Positions 45,543-54,413 of a stretch of 64,000 nt of DNA are shown piece by piece. The translations under genes and the position numbers were made by a program. Source of the stretch: Sporosarcina sp. FSL W7-1349 (lineage in GTDB: Bacteria > Bacillota > Bacilli > Bacillales_A > Planococcaceae); the NCBI RefSeq assembly GCF_038003045.1, contig NZ_JBBOOK010000002.1:868001-932000 (forward strand), written 5' to 3'. The notes beneath the pieces were generated by a model, which searched no databases, was not told the origin of the DNA, and saw only the letters and a list, made by a program, of their open reading frames with translations. How positions within the stretch are numbered: the first letter of the stretch is position 1; each line of letters opens with the position of its first letter.

Positions 45543-45688
45543 AGGTTCGTTCCTCCGGTCAGCAGCAGGGAACCTGACATTCACCTGTTCTGATTTTATT
45601 TCCCTCAATCTTTCAATTGTATCATGCTTTTTTCATTTAGACCAAAAACAGAACATACATTCCCGTCAAATAGTAAAATAAAAAGAGC

Positions 45689-45732
45689 AAAAAACCGCCT
45701 GTAAGCCGGATGTGCCGGACTGACAAGGCGGT
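45689..45732 (-). terminator. Terminator of rpsF-ssb-rpsR
   Basis: ACCGCCT / AGGCGGT outer stem with an inner CCGG / CCGG stem, then TTTTTT on the minus strand; 15 nt after rpsR. Confidence 0.92.
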
Positions 45733-45746
45733 CATGATGAAAGAAA

Positions 45747-45983
45747 TTATTTATCTTCCGCTACGAAAGGAAGAAGTGCCATGATACGTGCGCGTTTGAT
45801 TGCAGTTGTCAACTTACGTTGGTACTTCGCGCTTGTTCCTGTCACACGGCGAGGTAAGATTTTTCCACGCTCAGAAACGAATTTCTTGAGTAGGTCAGTA
45901 TCTTTATAATCAATGTGTGTAATGTTGTTAGATGTAAAATAACAAACTTTACGGCGTCTTTTGCCTCCACGACGTGGTGCCAT
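45747..45983 (-). CDS. rpsR: 30S ribosomal protein S18
   Basis: 78 residues: [38 protein letters not shown] and the basic tail of S18. It binds S6 on the small-subunit platform. Third gene of the rpsF-ssb-rpsR operon. Confidence 0.98.
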   Translation of the reverse strand: MAPRRGGKRRRKVCYFTSNNITHIDYKDTDLLKKFVSERGKILPRRVTGTSAKYQRKLTTAIKRARIMALLPFVAEDK

Positions 45984-46031
45984 ATCGTATTCCCTCCTTA
46001 TTCACTTAGATTCGTCCGCTGCTGCCCGGTC

Positions 46032-46553
46032 TTAGAACGGCAGGTCGTCATCTGATACTTCAATCGGACCGCCTGTCGAAAACGGATCATCATCGGTACG
46101 TGTATAGTTTTGCTGACTCGGTTGGTGTTGTGGTTGATTTGGCTGGTAGTAAGGTTGGTTGTTCTGCGGCTGGCCGCCATAAGACGGTGCGCCTTGTTGG
46201 TACGATCCGGCTCTTTCCGTGTTCGCACTGGCATTGCGCGGTTCCAAGAATTGCGTGCTGTCGGCAACGACCTCTGTTGTGTACACGCGCTTGCCATCTT
46301 GTCCTTCGAAGCTGCCCGTCTGAATACGGCCATCCACTCCGACAAGACTGCCTTTTTTTAAAAAGTTCGCGATGTTCTCGGCCTGTTTCCGCCATGCGAC
46401 GCAATTGATGAAATCCGCTTCCCGTTCACCTGACTGGTTCTGGAAAGCCCGATTGACCGCCAATGTGAAGCGGACAACGGCAATGCCTGTCTGCGTATAA
46501 CGGAGTTCCGGATCTTTGGTCAACCTTCCTACTAAAACAACTCGGTTAATCAA
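46032..46553 (-). CDS. ssb: Single-stranded DNA-binding protein
   Basis: 173 residues. OB-fold (about 1-106) beginning [20 protein letters not shown], a Gln/Asn/Pro/Tyr-rich disordered linker and the conserved acidic tip DDDLPF used to recruit repair and replication proteins. Placed between rpsF and rpsR as in Bacillus. Confidence 0.98.
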   Translation of the reverse strand: MINRVVLVGRLTKDPELRYTQTGIAVVRFTLAVNRAFQNQSGEREADFINCVAWRKQAENIANFLKKGSLVGVDGRIQTGSFEGQDGKRVYTTEVVADSTQFLEPRNASANTERAGSYQQGAPSYGGQPQNNQPYYQPNQPQHQPSQQNYTRTDDDPFSTGGPIEVSDDDLPF

Positions 46554-46600
46554 TACAATTCAACCTCCCTCATCATTTTGTAAGTGCCACTCTATTTGAA

Positions 46601-46888
46601 TTATTTCTCAAGGCGAACAGCCATATGACGAAGGATATCTTCGTTGATGTTCGCTAGACGTGTAAACTCATCGATTGCTTCAGTTCCTGCGTTCACTTTT
46701 ACAAGTTGGTAGAAACCTTCATGCAAGTCGTCGATTTCATATGCAAGACGGCGCTTGCCCCACTCTTTCGACTCGATGATTTCCGCTCCATTCGAAGTAA
46801 GGATTTCATCATAACGGTCGATCAATGCTTTTTTCGCCTCATCTTCTACCGTTGGGCGGATAATGTACATGATTTCGTACGTTCTCAT
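46601..46888 (-). CDS. rpsF: 30S ribosomal protein S6
   Basis: 95 residues: [35 protein letters not shown] and RHMAVRLEK. First gene of the operon; AAGGAGGTG ribosome site that can be masked by the leader hairpin. Confidence 0.98.
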   Translation of the reverse strand: MRTYEIMYIIRPTVEDEAKKALIDRYDEILTSNGAEIIESKEWGKRRLAYEIDDLHEGFYQLVKVNAGTEAIDEFTRLANINEDILRHMAVRLEK

Positions 46889-46894
46889 CTTCAG

Positions 46895-46943
46895 TCACCT
46901 CCTTATGGACTTGGGCCCTGCTGTGACCAGCGGGCAAGGAGTA
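46895..46943 (-). promoter_or_regulatory. rpsF leader, probable S6:S18 autoregulatory RNA
   Basis: On the minus strand ACTCCTT can pair with AAGGAGGT, the rpsF ribosome site, enclosing a GCCCGCTG-GTCA-CAGCAGGGC hairpin. Known S6:S18 leader RNAs in bacteria repress this operon when the complex is in excess; the match here is by position and fold, not by search. Confidence 0.55.
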
Positions 46944-46970
46944 AGTAATGTTTATTACTCACATCAACAC

Positions 46971-46999
46971 ATTCTATCACATCTCCGTTAGGCTTACAA
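46971..46999 (-). promoter_or_regulatory. Sigma-A promoter of rpsF operon
   Basis: Minus strand TTGTAA, 17-bp spacer, TAGAAT. It overlaps back-to-back with the divergent promoter of the DUF3267 gene. Confidence 0.75.
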
Positions 47000-47011
47000 C
47001 TTTTTTTCTTG

Positions 47012-47030
47012 TATAATGGTGACAGTCACC
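47012..47030 (+). promoter_or_regulatory. -10 element plus palindromic operator O1
   Basis: TATAAT at 47012-47017 is followed directly by GGTGACAGTCACC (47018-47030), a perfect 13-bp dyad covering the expected transcription start of the DUF3267 gene. Confidence 0.6.
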
Positions 47031-47070
47031 TAAACAATTTAAAAATGATTCTGAATCGTTTCAGATTTAT

Positions 47071-47089
47071 AAAGGTGACTGTCACCTTT
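47071..47089 (+). promoter_or_regulatory. Palindromic operator O2
   Basis: AAAGGTGACTGTCACCTTT, a perfect 19-bp dyad with the same half-site (GGTGAC) as O1, centred 56 bp downstream of it and 25 bp before the DUF3267 start. Confidence 0.6.
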
Positions 47090-47113
47090 ACAACGAGGTA
47101 GGTGGTGGGTAGG

Positions 47114-47680
47114 ATGGATGAACAAAACAGTCCGGATCATATTGTGGAACTAGATCTGCCAAAAGTGGCGAAGTTCAGTATGCTGCTGACAGGAGTGTCC
47201 CTAGTTCTTTTATTCGTGACGAAAATATTGATCGATAAAGGCTTTTCAATCGAGATCACGCTCTGGAATACACTGTTATTTATCGTCGGTTATGTAGTAT
47301 TGATCGTATTGCATGAAGGATTCCATTTGCTTGGATTCCGCATTTTTGGCAACGTGCCCTGGAAGCGGATGGTGGTCGGGGTCAATTGGAAGATGGGGGT
47401 CGCCTATGCCACTACCGACCAGTTGATGACGAACCGGGCCATCCGAAAAGCATTGCTCCTGCCATTCTGGACAACGGGAGTGGTGCCGGCCATTGCCGGG
47501 CTCGCCATGAGCAACGGCCTTCTGTTGGGGCTCGCCGCTTTCCTGATCGGCGGGGCGGCGGGGGACTTTGCCATGTACCGGGAACTGCGGAAGTTGCCGG
47601 ATGAGTGGCTTGTGAAAGATGATCCCCAAATGCCTAAGCTGTATTTATTCAGACCTGAGCAAAGGAAAGTACAGGAGTGA
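47114..47680 (+). CDS. DUF3267 zinc-metalloprotease-like membrane protein
   Basis: 188 residues from ATG 47114 (AGGTAGGTGG upstream; GTG 47102 also possible). Helices at about 22-40, 53-72 and 120-155. HEGFH (HExxH) at the end of the second helix is a metal-binding motif as in membrane-embedded metalloproteases; a possible third ligand is in the late GGAAGDF segment. DUF3267 family, function not established. It is on the plus strand, head-on to replication, with two palindromic operators in front and a 21-bp array behind. Confidence 0.82.
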   Translation: MDEQNSPDHIVELDLPKVAKFSMLLTGVSLVLLFVTKILIDKGFSIEITLWNTLLFIVGYVVLIVLHEGFHLLGFRIFGNVPWKRMVVGVNWKMGVAYATTDQLMTNRAIRKALLLPFWTTGVVPAIAGLAMSNGLLLGLAAFLIGGAAGDFAMYRELRKLPDEWLVKDDPQMPKLYLFRPEQRKVQE

Positions 47681-47731
47681 GTTGAGGGTGGGAACTGGGG
47701 TGGTGGACGTGAATCATAAGGTGATGATGGC

Positions 47732-47836
47732 TTATGAGCGCGAGACACAGAGTTATAATCACAGAGCCTCGACTTATGGGCGTGGAACGCAGAGTTATAA
47801 GCACGAGACCTCGACTTATGAGCGCACCCCAGAAAT
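47732..47836. repeat. Tandem 21-bp array, second copy
   Basis: TTATGAGCG, TTATAATCA, TTATGGGCG, TTATAAGCA, TTATGAGCG start at 47732, 47753, 47774, 47795 and 47816: five cores at exactly 21 bp, with spacers GAGACACAGAG / CTCGAC alternating as a 42-bp dimer. Same type as the htrA-side array. It lies between converging genes. Confidence 0.9.
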
Positions 47837-47850
47837 TTACCAGCCTCCTC

Positions 47851-47889
47851 AAAAATAAAGCCCTGCCGCGGTATTCCACGGCAGGGCTT
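47851..47889 (-). terminator. Terminator of ychF
   Basis: AAGCCCTGCCG / CGGCAGGGCTT, an 11-bp perfect stem with a 10-nt loop and TTTATTTTT on the minus strand, 13 nt after ychF. Confidence 0.93.
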
Positions 47890-47901
47890 CTTACTATTCA
47901 A

Positions 47902-49002
47902 TCAAACATTAAAGCGGAACAACATGACGTCTCCGTCTTTGACGATGTATTCTTTACCTTCGAGGCGAACTTTCCCCGCTTCTTTGGCAGATGCCATGGA
48001 GCCTGCTTCTACGAGATCGTCGTAGGCGACAGTTTCTGCCCGGATGAACCCGCGCTCAAAGTCGGTATGGATAATGCCCGCACATTGCGGCGCTTTCATC
48101 CCTTTGCGGAAAGTCCAAGCCCGGACTTCTTGCACGCCCGCTGTGAAATACGTGGCCAACCCGAGAAGATGGTAAGCAGCTCTGATCAATTGATCCAATC
48201 CTGACTCCTTGATGCCAAGCTCTTCAAGGAACATGGCTTTCTCATCGTCTTCCAGCTCCGCCATTTCTTCCTCAATCTTCGCGCACACTACGATGACTTG
48301 CGCATTGTCTTTCTCCGCAAATTCCCGGACAGCTTGGACATATTCATTGTTGTCCGCGTCGGCAATTTCATCTTCCGATACATTCGCCACGTAGAGCATC
48401 GGCTTGATCGTCAACAAGTGCATGCCTTTGACGACATTGTACTCATCCTCGGACAATTCCACCGAACGCGCCGGTTTCTCTTCTTCGAACGCCGCTTTCA
48501 GTTTTAATAAAACCGGTTCCTCGATCATGGCCTCTTTGTCTTTCTGTTTGGCCATCTTCGATACGCGGACCAAACGCTTGTCGACACTCTCCATATCAGC
48601 CAAGATCAATTCCAAGTTGATGATTTCGATATCGGCGATTGGATCGACCTTCCCGGAGACGTGTGTAATGTTTTCATCCGCAAAACAACGGACGACTTGG
48701 CAAATGGCATCCACTTCCCGGATATGGGAAAGGAATTTATTTCCCAACCCTTCCCCTTTACTCGCCCCTTCGACGATCCCTGCAATATCGGTGAATTCGA
48801 ACGCGGTCGGTACCGTCTTTTTCGGAGTGACCAACTCGGTCAACTTTTGCAACCGTTCGTCTGGCACCTCGACGATGCCGACGTTCGGATCGATCGTACA
48901 GAACGGATAGTTCGCCGCTTCCGCCCCTGCCTTTGTAATTGCATTGAACAACGTCGATTTCCCCACGTTTGGCAGGCCGACAATCCCAGCTGTTAACGCC
49001 AT
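47902..49002 (-). CDS. ychF: Redox-linked ribosome-associated GTPase/ATPase YchF (OLA1 type)
   Basis: 366 residues; ATG 49002 or the upstream GTG 49011. G1 [14 protein letters not shown]3 [17 protein letters not shown], coiled coil about 130-200 and a TGS domain at the C-terminus ([18 protein letters not shown]). The G4 motif is NxxE (NVSE), typical of this ATP-preferring Obg-family member. Binds ribosomes; role in stress adaptation. Confidence 0.96.
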   Translation of the reverse strand: MALTAGIVGLPNVGKSTLFNAITKAGAEAANYPFCTIDPNVGIVEVPDERLQKLTELVTPKKTVPTAFEFTDIAGIVEGASKGEGLGNKFLSHIREVDAICQVVRCFADENITHVSGKVDPIADIEIINLELILADMESVDKRLVRVSKMAKQKDKEAMIEEPVLLKLKAAFEEEKPARSVELSEDEYNVVKGMHLLTIKPMLYVANVSEDEIADADNNEYVQAVREFAEKDNAQVIVVCAKIEEEMAELEDDEKAMFLEELGIKESGLDQLIRAAYHLLGLATYFTAGVQEVRAWTFRKGMKAPQCAGIIHTDFERGFIRAETVAYDDLVEAGSMASAKEAGKVRLEGKEYIVKDGDVMLFRFNV

Positions 49003-49093
49003 TGTTTCCACAACCTTTCCATATATATCAATTCAATTGATTTCGTAGTCAACTCTTCCATTATAAGGACAACGAACCGGGATGTCTATCCGT

Positions 49094-49291
49094 TCAAGCC
49101 TCTGGTTCGGCTTTCACTAGCACTTTTTTCATCTTTTTGGAAAATTCGTTTCGTGGAATCATGACACTATGTCCGCAGCCTTCGCATTTGATGCGGATAT
49201 CGGCACCCATGCGGATGATTTTCCAAGCATTCGTTCCGCACGGATGTTGTTTTTTCATTTCTACAATATCGTGCAGGCCAAATTCCTTCAT
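49094..49291 (-). CDS. DUF951 zinc-ribbon-like small protein
   Basis: 65 residues from ATG 49291. Conserved HPCGTNAWKIIRMGADIRIKCEGCGHSVMIPR: Cys ligands C-x-n-CxxC suggest a bound zinc. The family sits between parB-side mscS and ychF in Bacillales (yyzM in B. subtilis). Possibly nucleic-acid binding; not established. Eighteen bp after the mscS gene. Confidence 0.88.
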   Translation of the reverse strand: MKEFGLHDIVEMKKQHPCGTNAWKIIRMGADIRIKCEGCGHSVMIPRNEFSKKMKKVLVKAEPEA

Positions 49292-49309
49292 CCTTCCCAC
49301 ATCCCTTTC

Positions 49310-50182
49310 CTATGAACTGGTAAATGATTTCGTGATGAGTGTCGGGTAAGGGATTTGAATCCCTTCCGAATCCAAATATTTCTTCAAGCCAACTGCAATC
49401 ACGCGCGCACAATCATAGTGCTTCATCGGTTGCGTCTCCGCAATAATGCGGACTGTCATATCGGTATCGGTGAATTCCTGGGCACCGATCAGCTTGGGCG
49501 CCGTGATGAACTCTTCATGTCCGCTCGGCAAATTGGCCAAAAAGCTCTCCATCAAGCTTTCCGTCTTGTCGATGCCGGCCTCAAAAGGAATATGCACATC
49601 GACAATGGCCAATGAGTTCTCCAATGAATAATTGACCACTTGGGTAATGCCGCCGTTCGGAATGATGGACACTTCCCCCGTCGGCGACTTGACCTTCGTC
49701 GTCCGCAATCCAATTTCCTCAACCGTTCCTTCTGCCGATCCAATCTTCACATAATCCCCGACGGAAAACTGATCCTCGAAAAGGATGAAAAAGCCGGTAA
49801 TGACGTCTTTCACTAAACTTTGTGCCCCGAATCCGACTGCAAGCCCAAGCACCCCGGCCCCAGCGAGAAGCCCTCTTATATCCATGAAGTAGGACAGGAT
49901 TGCCAAGATAGCGGAAAAGTAAACGATATAAGACAGCGTGTTCTGCAGCAGTCGGAGAAGCGTGATTTCTCTTCGTTCCGAATGACGGAGCGGACCTTTC
50001 CATTTCAACTTGAAAATACGATTGATAAACACATTTCCCACTCTGACGACTAGCACCGCTAACAAGACAATGAGGAAAATTCGCAGAGATGTCATTCCGA
50101 TTTTCTCCCAAGTCTCTGGACTGAATATGAACTTACTCGCTTTTTCTACCTCTTCAGGTATATCTACTTTTGGCAGAGCCAC
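49310..50182 (-). CDS. Small-conductance mechanosensitive channel (MscS family)
   Basis: 290 residues. Three membrane helices (about 30-48, 78-98 and 105-128); the pore helix GLLAGAGVLGLAVGFGAQSLVKD is followed by the beta domain with FEDQFSVGDYVKIG and the cytoplasmic vestibule. It opens on membrane tension to release solutes during osmotic downshock. Confidence 0.94.
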   Translation of the reverse strand: MALPKVDIPEEVEKASKFIFSPETWEKIGMTSLRIFLIVLLAVLVVRVGNVFINRIFKLKWKGPLRHSERREITLLRLLQNTLSYIVYFSAILAILSYFMDIRGLLAGAGVLGLAVGFGAQSLVKDVITGFFILFEDQFSVGDYVKIGSAEGTVEEIGLRTTKVKSPTGEVSIIPNGGITQVVNYSLENSLAIVDVHIPFEAGIDKTESLMESFLANLPSGHEEFITAPKLIGAQEFTDTDMTVRIIAETQPMKHYDCARVIAVGLKKYLDSEGIQIPYPTLITKSFTSS

Positions 50183-50280
50183 TAATTCTTCTCTCCCTCC
50201 CGTATAATTATCTGAAAATTAGCGTAAACTGCATGGAGGAATCTTCATGCGTTTTTAAAACAGATGATTGGAGTTTTTCT

Positions 50281-50835
50281 ATGCATGCTATGATTGCTTC
50301 ATCTCATGATTACCGGATCCATTACAAGGAAACAGGAGTCGTCTGGAAATTAAGTTCTTTGTTTCTTCAGCATATCCCGTTTACCTCCAAGGAAATCGTG
50401 TTTTTCTGTATTGGAACCGATCGTTCGACAGGCGATTCTCTCGGTCCATTGACAGGTTTGCATCTTTCGGAAAGTCCACTTTTCCCTTTTCCCGTAATCG
50501 GAACATTGGAAAACCCCTTGCATGCCCTTAATTTGCAACAGCATTTGGATGCTTGCAGGGAAGCCAATCCGGATGCCTTCATTGTCGCCATTGATGCTTG
50601 CCTTGGGAAAGGCAGTTCTATCGGACAATTGCTTTTCCATAGCGGTCCCATCCAACCCGGAAAAGCGGTAGGAAAGGAGTTGCCTCCCGTCGGAGATGTC
50701 TCCATCAAAGGGATTGTAAATATCGGCGGATTTATGGAGCATGCGGTCTTGCAAAGCACCCGCCTTCACTTGCCTTATGAAATGAGCCGGGTCATTGCTC
50801 GCGCCCTACAACTCGCTTACAATCGCAATGCTTGA
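50281..50835 (+). CDS. yyaC: YyaC, sporulation-associated protease-like protein (DUF1256)
   Basis: 184 residues from ATG 50281, 8 nt behind GGAG; the longer frame to 50170 overlaps mscS and looks untranslated. Family motif FCIGTDRSTGDSLGPLTG with the GPR-like AspGly region, AIDACLGKG and GDVSIKGIVNIGG. YyaC is a distant relative of the germination protease and is expressed in sporulation in B. subtilis. It is on the plus strand, convergent with the DUF554 gene that ends 2 bp away. Confidence 0.93.
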   Translation: MHAMIASSHDYRIHYKETGVVWKLSSLFLQHIPFTSKEIVFFCIGTDRSTGDSLGPLTGLHLSESPLFPFPVIGTLENPLHALNLQQHLDACREANPDAFIVAIDACLGKGSSIGQLLFHSGPIQPGKAVGKELPPVGDVSIKGIVNIGGFMEHAVLQSTRLHLPYEMSRVIARALQLAYNRNA

Positions 50836-50836
50836 T

Positions 50837-51544
50837 TCAAAACAAAAAGACAATCGTCACGATAATCCCGACTACGAAGATTCCTGGGATTAGATTGGCG
50901 ACCCGAATTTTTGTTAACCCAAGCAAGTTCAATCCGATGGCTGCAATCATCAGTCCCCCCGTCGCTGTCATTTCAGATATAAAAAACTGCAACAGCTCGT
51001 CTGGTACGATGCGACCTATTTGTGTTGAAAACAACGTGATGACTCCTTGGTATACTAATACAGGTATCGCTGCAAATGCAACACCGATGCCTAAAGTCGA
51101 ACTGAGGATAATCGAAGTGAATCCGTCAATAATCCCTTTCATGACGAGGACATCATGATCATTGCGGAGACCGCTATCGATTGCCCCGATAATGGCCATC
51201 GATCCGACAACGAAAATGAGAGTGGCTGTCACAAAGCCCTGTGCAATTCCCAGCCCTTTCGTATCCGATGCTGGCATTTTAGATTCAATCCATTCGCCCA
51301 GTTCATTTACCTTCTTGTCCAAATCAAGCCATTCCCCTAGAACCGCTCCTACGACTATGGAAATGATGACAATTAATACTTGCGTACTTTCAAAAGTCAT
51401 CTGTAATCCAATCGCCACGACAGCTAGTCCGATTCCATACATAACCGTTTCTCTCATCTTTTCGGGGATATTATGTAGAAACCTTCCGATCAATGCCCCG
51501 ATCAGAATTAAAAAGAAGTTGACTAACGTTCCAAACAGCACCAT
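50837..51544 (-). CDS. DUF554 membrane protein
   Basis: 235 residues from ATG 51544 (AAGGTG 10 nt upstream; ATG 51553 possible). About seven hydrophobic segments; opening MVLFGTLVNFFLILIGALIG and the repeated GLAVVAIGLQM / IAAIGLNLLGL motifs are typical of the YdfK/YqgA-type DUF554 family. Putative transporter; substrate unknown. Confidence 0.88.
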   Translation of the reverse strand: MVLFGTLVNFFLILIGALIGRFLHNIPEKMRETVMYGIGLAVVAIGLQMTFESTQVLIVIISIVVGAVLGEWLDLDKKVNELGEWIESKMPASDTKGLGIAQGFVTATLIFVVGSMAIIGAIDSGLRNDHDVLVMKGIIDGFTSIILSSTLGIGVAFAAIPVLVYQGVITLFSTQIGRIVPDELLQFFISEMTATGGLMIAAIGLNLLGLTKIRVANLIPGIFVVGIIVTIVFLF

Positions 51545-51665
51545 TACTTCCATTCACCTTCCAACCAATTACGTCTCTTTTTGCACCACCGTTGCCTTCC
51601 ACTCCAAGCAACTGGAGTCACCACGTACAAATCATTTGTTCGTTCAATACAGTTACATAGTAAAT

Positions 51666-51704
51666 TAAAAATAAAACCTATTCTGCCCATATCGCAAAAT
51701 AGGT
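51666..51704 (-). terminator. Terminator of parAB
   Basis: ACCTATT / AATAGGT stem with inner TTGC/GCAG pairing and TTTTATTTTTAATTT on the minus strand, 8 nt after parB. Confidence 0.88.
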
Positions 51705-51711
51705 ACAATAC

Positions 51712-52551
51712 TCACTCATTTAGTAATTCAAGAATCCGGTCCAAGTCTTCTTCTGAGAAAAATTCAATTTCAATTTTCCCTTTGTTCTTCGTCTTTTTAA
51801 TGGTAACATTCGTCCCGAAGTACTCTCTTAAATTAGTTTCTTGCTCTACTAGGAAAATATCTTTCTTTTTATCCTGCTTTGTTTCACGTGGAACATCTTC
51901 ATTTAATCGTTGCACGAGTTTCTCAAGTTGCCGGACATTCAGGCCTTCTTCGATTGTCCTTTCCGCAACGGGGAGTATTTGTTCTTTCCGACGGAGGCCT
52001 AATAATGTTCGGCCATGTCCCATGGAGAGCTTATGGTCAGTAATATAGTTCCTGATTTTCTCGGGTAACGACAGAAGTCGGATATGATTCGCTATATGAG
52101 GCCTGCTTTTTCCGAGTCTGAATGCAAGCTGCTCTTGTGTCAAATTTAAATTATCCATCAAGTTTTGATAGGCTTCCGCTTCCTCAATCGGCGTAAGGTC
52201 TTCTCGCTGCAAGTTCTCGAGAATTGCCAGTTCCATCATTTCAGTATCCGTCAATTCCCGAACAACAGCGGGCACTTCTTTCAGACCTGCCAATTTAGCT
52301 GCCCGAAAACGTCTCTCTCCGACTACTATTTGGTAGGTCGTCCCCATCTTGCGCAAAATGATCGGTTGAAGGATACCGTGTTCTTTAATGGAGTCGCTCA
52401 ATTCCTGTATTGCCGTTTCATCGAATTTTTTTCTAGGCTGGTACGGGTTTACTTTGATACTTTTCACATGAACTTGTTCAATCGTTTCCCCTTTTGCCAT
52501 AGACTCGCCGGGGAATAAAGCATTTAATCCTCTTCCAAGCCCTTTAGCCAT
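51712..52551 (-). CDS. parB: Chromosome-partitioning CTPase ParB (Spo0J)
   Basis: 279 residues. N-terminal CTP-binding domain (VNPYQPRKKFDE, VVGERRFRAAKLAGL), helix-turn-helix (LTQEQLAFRLGKSRPHIANH) and a C-terminal dimer domain. It loads on parS, spreads as a sliding clamp and recruits SMC; works with ParA. Overlaps parA by 8 bp. A parS site lies inside the gene itself, as in B. subtilis. Confidence 0.97.
   Translation of the reverse strand: MAKGLGRGLNALFPGESMAKGETIEQVHVKSIKVNPYQPRKKFDETAIQELSDSIKEHGILQPIILRKMGTTYQIVVGERRFRAAKLAGLKEVPAVVRELTDTEMMELAILENLQREDLTPIEEAEAYQNLMDNLNLTQEQLAFRLGKSRPHIANHIRLLSLPEKIRNYITDHKLSMGHGRTLLGLRRKEQILPVAERTIEEGLNVRQLEKLVQRLNEDVPRETKQDKKKDIFLVEQETNLREYFGTNVTIKKTKNKGKIEIEFFSEEDLDRILELLNE
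51880..51895. promoter_or_regulatory. parS site within parB
   Basis: TGTTTCACGTGGAACA: 15 of 16 bases of the parS consensus TGTTTCACGTGAAACA. Confidence 0.88.
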
Positions 52552-53305
52552 TTTGTACCACTTCCTTTGCCAACTCTAAATAAACTTCTGCTCCTCGAGA
52601 ACGTGCATCATACATAATAATCGGCTCGCCATGACTCGGTGCCTCACTTAGCCGTACATTCCTTGGAATGATTGTCCGATAAACTTTGTCTTGGAAATAC
52701 TTCTTTACTTCCTCAATGACTTGGATTCCTAAATTCGTTCTGGCATCGAACATGGTGAGTAATACGCCTTCAATCATGAGATGTTCATTTAAATGCTTTT
52801 GTACGAGGCGAATTGTACTTAATAGTTGACTAAGCCCTTCCAAGGCATAATATTCACATTGGACCGGAATGATAATGGAGTCCGAAGCCGTCAAAGCATT
52901 GATTGTCAATAAACCGAGGGAGGGAGGACAGTCAATCAAGATATAGTCATACATCGATTTAGCTTCCTGGATTGCATGCTTCAATCGGACTTCTCTTGAA
53001 ATCGTGGAAACCAGTTCAATTTCAGCCCCTGCCAATGAAATTGTAGCGGGAATGACGTCCAAATTTTCTACTTTGGTCGGATGAATTACTTCCTTAATAT
53101 CAACGTCATCAATTAAAATATCGTAAATACAGTGATGCACATCGCCTTTATTGACGCCTACCCCGCTGGTGGCATTCCCCTGTGGATCGGTATCAATTAA
53201 AAGAACTTTTTTGCCGATATGGGCAAGGCAAGCACTTAAATTCACGGATGTCGTCGTTTTTCCGACTCCCCCTTTTTGGTTGGCGATTGCTATTATTTTG
53301 CCCAC
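52544..53305 (-). CDS. parA: Chromosome-partitioning ATPase ParA (Soj)
   Basis: 253 residues. Deviant Walker A KGGVGKTTT at 11-19, DTDPQGNATSG, and Walker B ILIDCPPSLGLLT. ATP-bound dimer binds DNA nonspecifically; ParB stimulates hydrolysis. It also regulates DnaA in Bacillus. First gene of parAB. Confidence 0.97.
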   Translation of the reverse strand: MGKIIAIANQKGGVGKTTTSVNLSACLAHIGKKVLLIDTDPQGNATSGVGVNKGDVHHCIYDILIDDVDIKEVIHPTKVENLDVIPATISLAGAEIELVSTISREVRLKHAIQEAKSMYDYILIDCPPSLGLLTINALTASDSIIIPVQCEYYALEGLSQLLSTIRLVQKHLNEHLMIEGVLLTMFDARTNLGIQVIEEVKKYFQDKVYRTIIPRNVRLSEAPSHGEPIIMYDARSRGAEVYLELAKEVVQNG

Positions 53306-53421
53306 GCTTGCACCTCTTTCTATCTGTTTAAAAGTTCATTTTCCATATTCCTAGTTTATCAAAGATACTTGTAGAAGTGTGAGAAAACCTTAGAAAGGGA
53401 AAGGTTAACTGCCGAAACTTT

Positions 53422-53453
53422 AAAAAAACTCCTGCTTTCGTCCAGCAAGAGTT
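53422..53453 (-). terminator. Terminator of noc
   Basis: ACTCTTGCT / AGCAGGAGT stem (one G-T), 7-nt loop, TTTTTTT on the minus strand, 8 nt after noc. Confidence 0.88.
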
Positions 53454-53460
53454 GATCGAT

Positions 53461-54324
53461 CTATTTTTTCTTTGGTATTTTTACCGTAATGGTGTAAAAA
53501 TCTTCCGTGTCTTCTTCTTCGGTTTTGACGTGAATCCCGCTTTTTGTGACGAGCGCCAACGATTGCCGGATCGTGTTGACTGCAATGCGGACATCTTTGC
53601 TCACGGACTTGCGGCGTGGCGCCTTGTTTTTTTCTTTAACTTTCTCATCTGGATTCAATAATTGCTGGATTCTTTCTTCCACCTGTTTGACATTCAGTTG
53701 CTGTTCCACTATTTCCTTGTAGACGAGTAATTGCAACTCAACCTCTTTTAATGGAATCAGTGCGCGTGCATGCCGTTCGGATATTTTTTTTTCCATAATG
53801 GCCTTTTGGATCTCTTCCGGTAGTTTCAGCAATCGTAATTTATTGGCAACTGTCGATTGCCCTTTTCCCAATCGCTGGGCCAATGCCTCTTGTGTGAGCG
53901 AATGAAGTTCCAATAATTTTTCGTAGGCGTATGCTTCCTCGATTGCTGTCAGTTCTTCCCTCTGCAAGTTCTCGATGAGTGCGATGGAGGCGGTTTCCTT
54001 ATCATCTAAGTCACGGATAATAGCAGGCACTTCTGTCCAACCCAACTTTTTCATGGCCCGATATCGGCGTTCCCCAGCGATGATTTCATACTTTTCTTCG
54101 CCGGTTCTCCGTATGACAATCGGTTGGATGACCCCATGTGTGTGGATTGTTCTTGCTAATTCCTCAATCTTCTCTTCTGAAAAGATTGTCCGAGGTTGAT
54201 ATTTATTTGGTTTAATCCAATCTATTTTAACTTGCTCAATTTTCTCTTGATTATTTTCTTCATTCACTAAACTAGTTGATTCTTTGTCTCCGCCTCCGAA
54301 AAAACGTGAAAAAGGACTTTTCAT
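53461..54324 (-). CDS. noc: Nucleoid occlusion protein Noc
   Basis: 287 residues from ATG 54324. ParB-like: [34 protein letters not shown], then the [23 protein letters not shown] and a basic C-terminus. Its N-terminal [13 protein letters not shown] has the amphipathic Phe/Arg membrane-targeting look of Noc. It binds Noc sites over the chromosome and blocks FtsZ assembly above the nucleoid. Adjacent to rsmG with a parS between, as in Bacillus. Confidence 0.95.
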   Translation of the reverse strand: MKSPFSRFFGGGDKESTSLVNEENNQEKIEQVKIDWIKPNKYQPRTIFSEEKIEELARTIHTHGVIQPIVIRRTGEEKYEIIAGERRYRAMKKLGWTEVPAIIRDLDDKETASIALIENLQREELTAIEEAYAYEKLLELHSLTQEALAQRLGKGQSTVANKLRLLKLPEEIQKAIMEKKISERHARALIPLKEVELQLLVYKEIVEQQLNVKQVEERIQQLLNPDEKVKEKNKAPRRKSVSKDVRIAVNTIRQSLALVTKSGIHVKTEEEDTEDFYTITVKIPKKK

Positions 54325-54395
54325 TCCCGGCACCACCTTTTTTTGACTGCTCTCTAATCCAATAGTTCGTCATAAGAATAGTATATCCCTTTTAT

Positions 54396-54411
54396 TGTTC
54401 CACGTGAAACA
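54396..54411. promoter_or_regulatory. parS site upstream of noc
   Basis: TGTTCCACGTGAAACA, a full match to TGTTNCACGTGAAACA. Only 2 bp from the rsmG stop. Confidence 0.93.
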
Positions 54412-54413
54412 AA

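Noticed and set aside
47649..47879. ORFs across the second array
   Set aside because: Same periodic artefact, overlapping the end of the DUF3267 gene.
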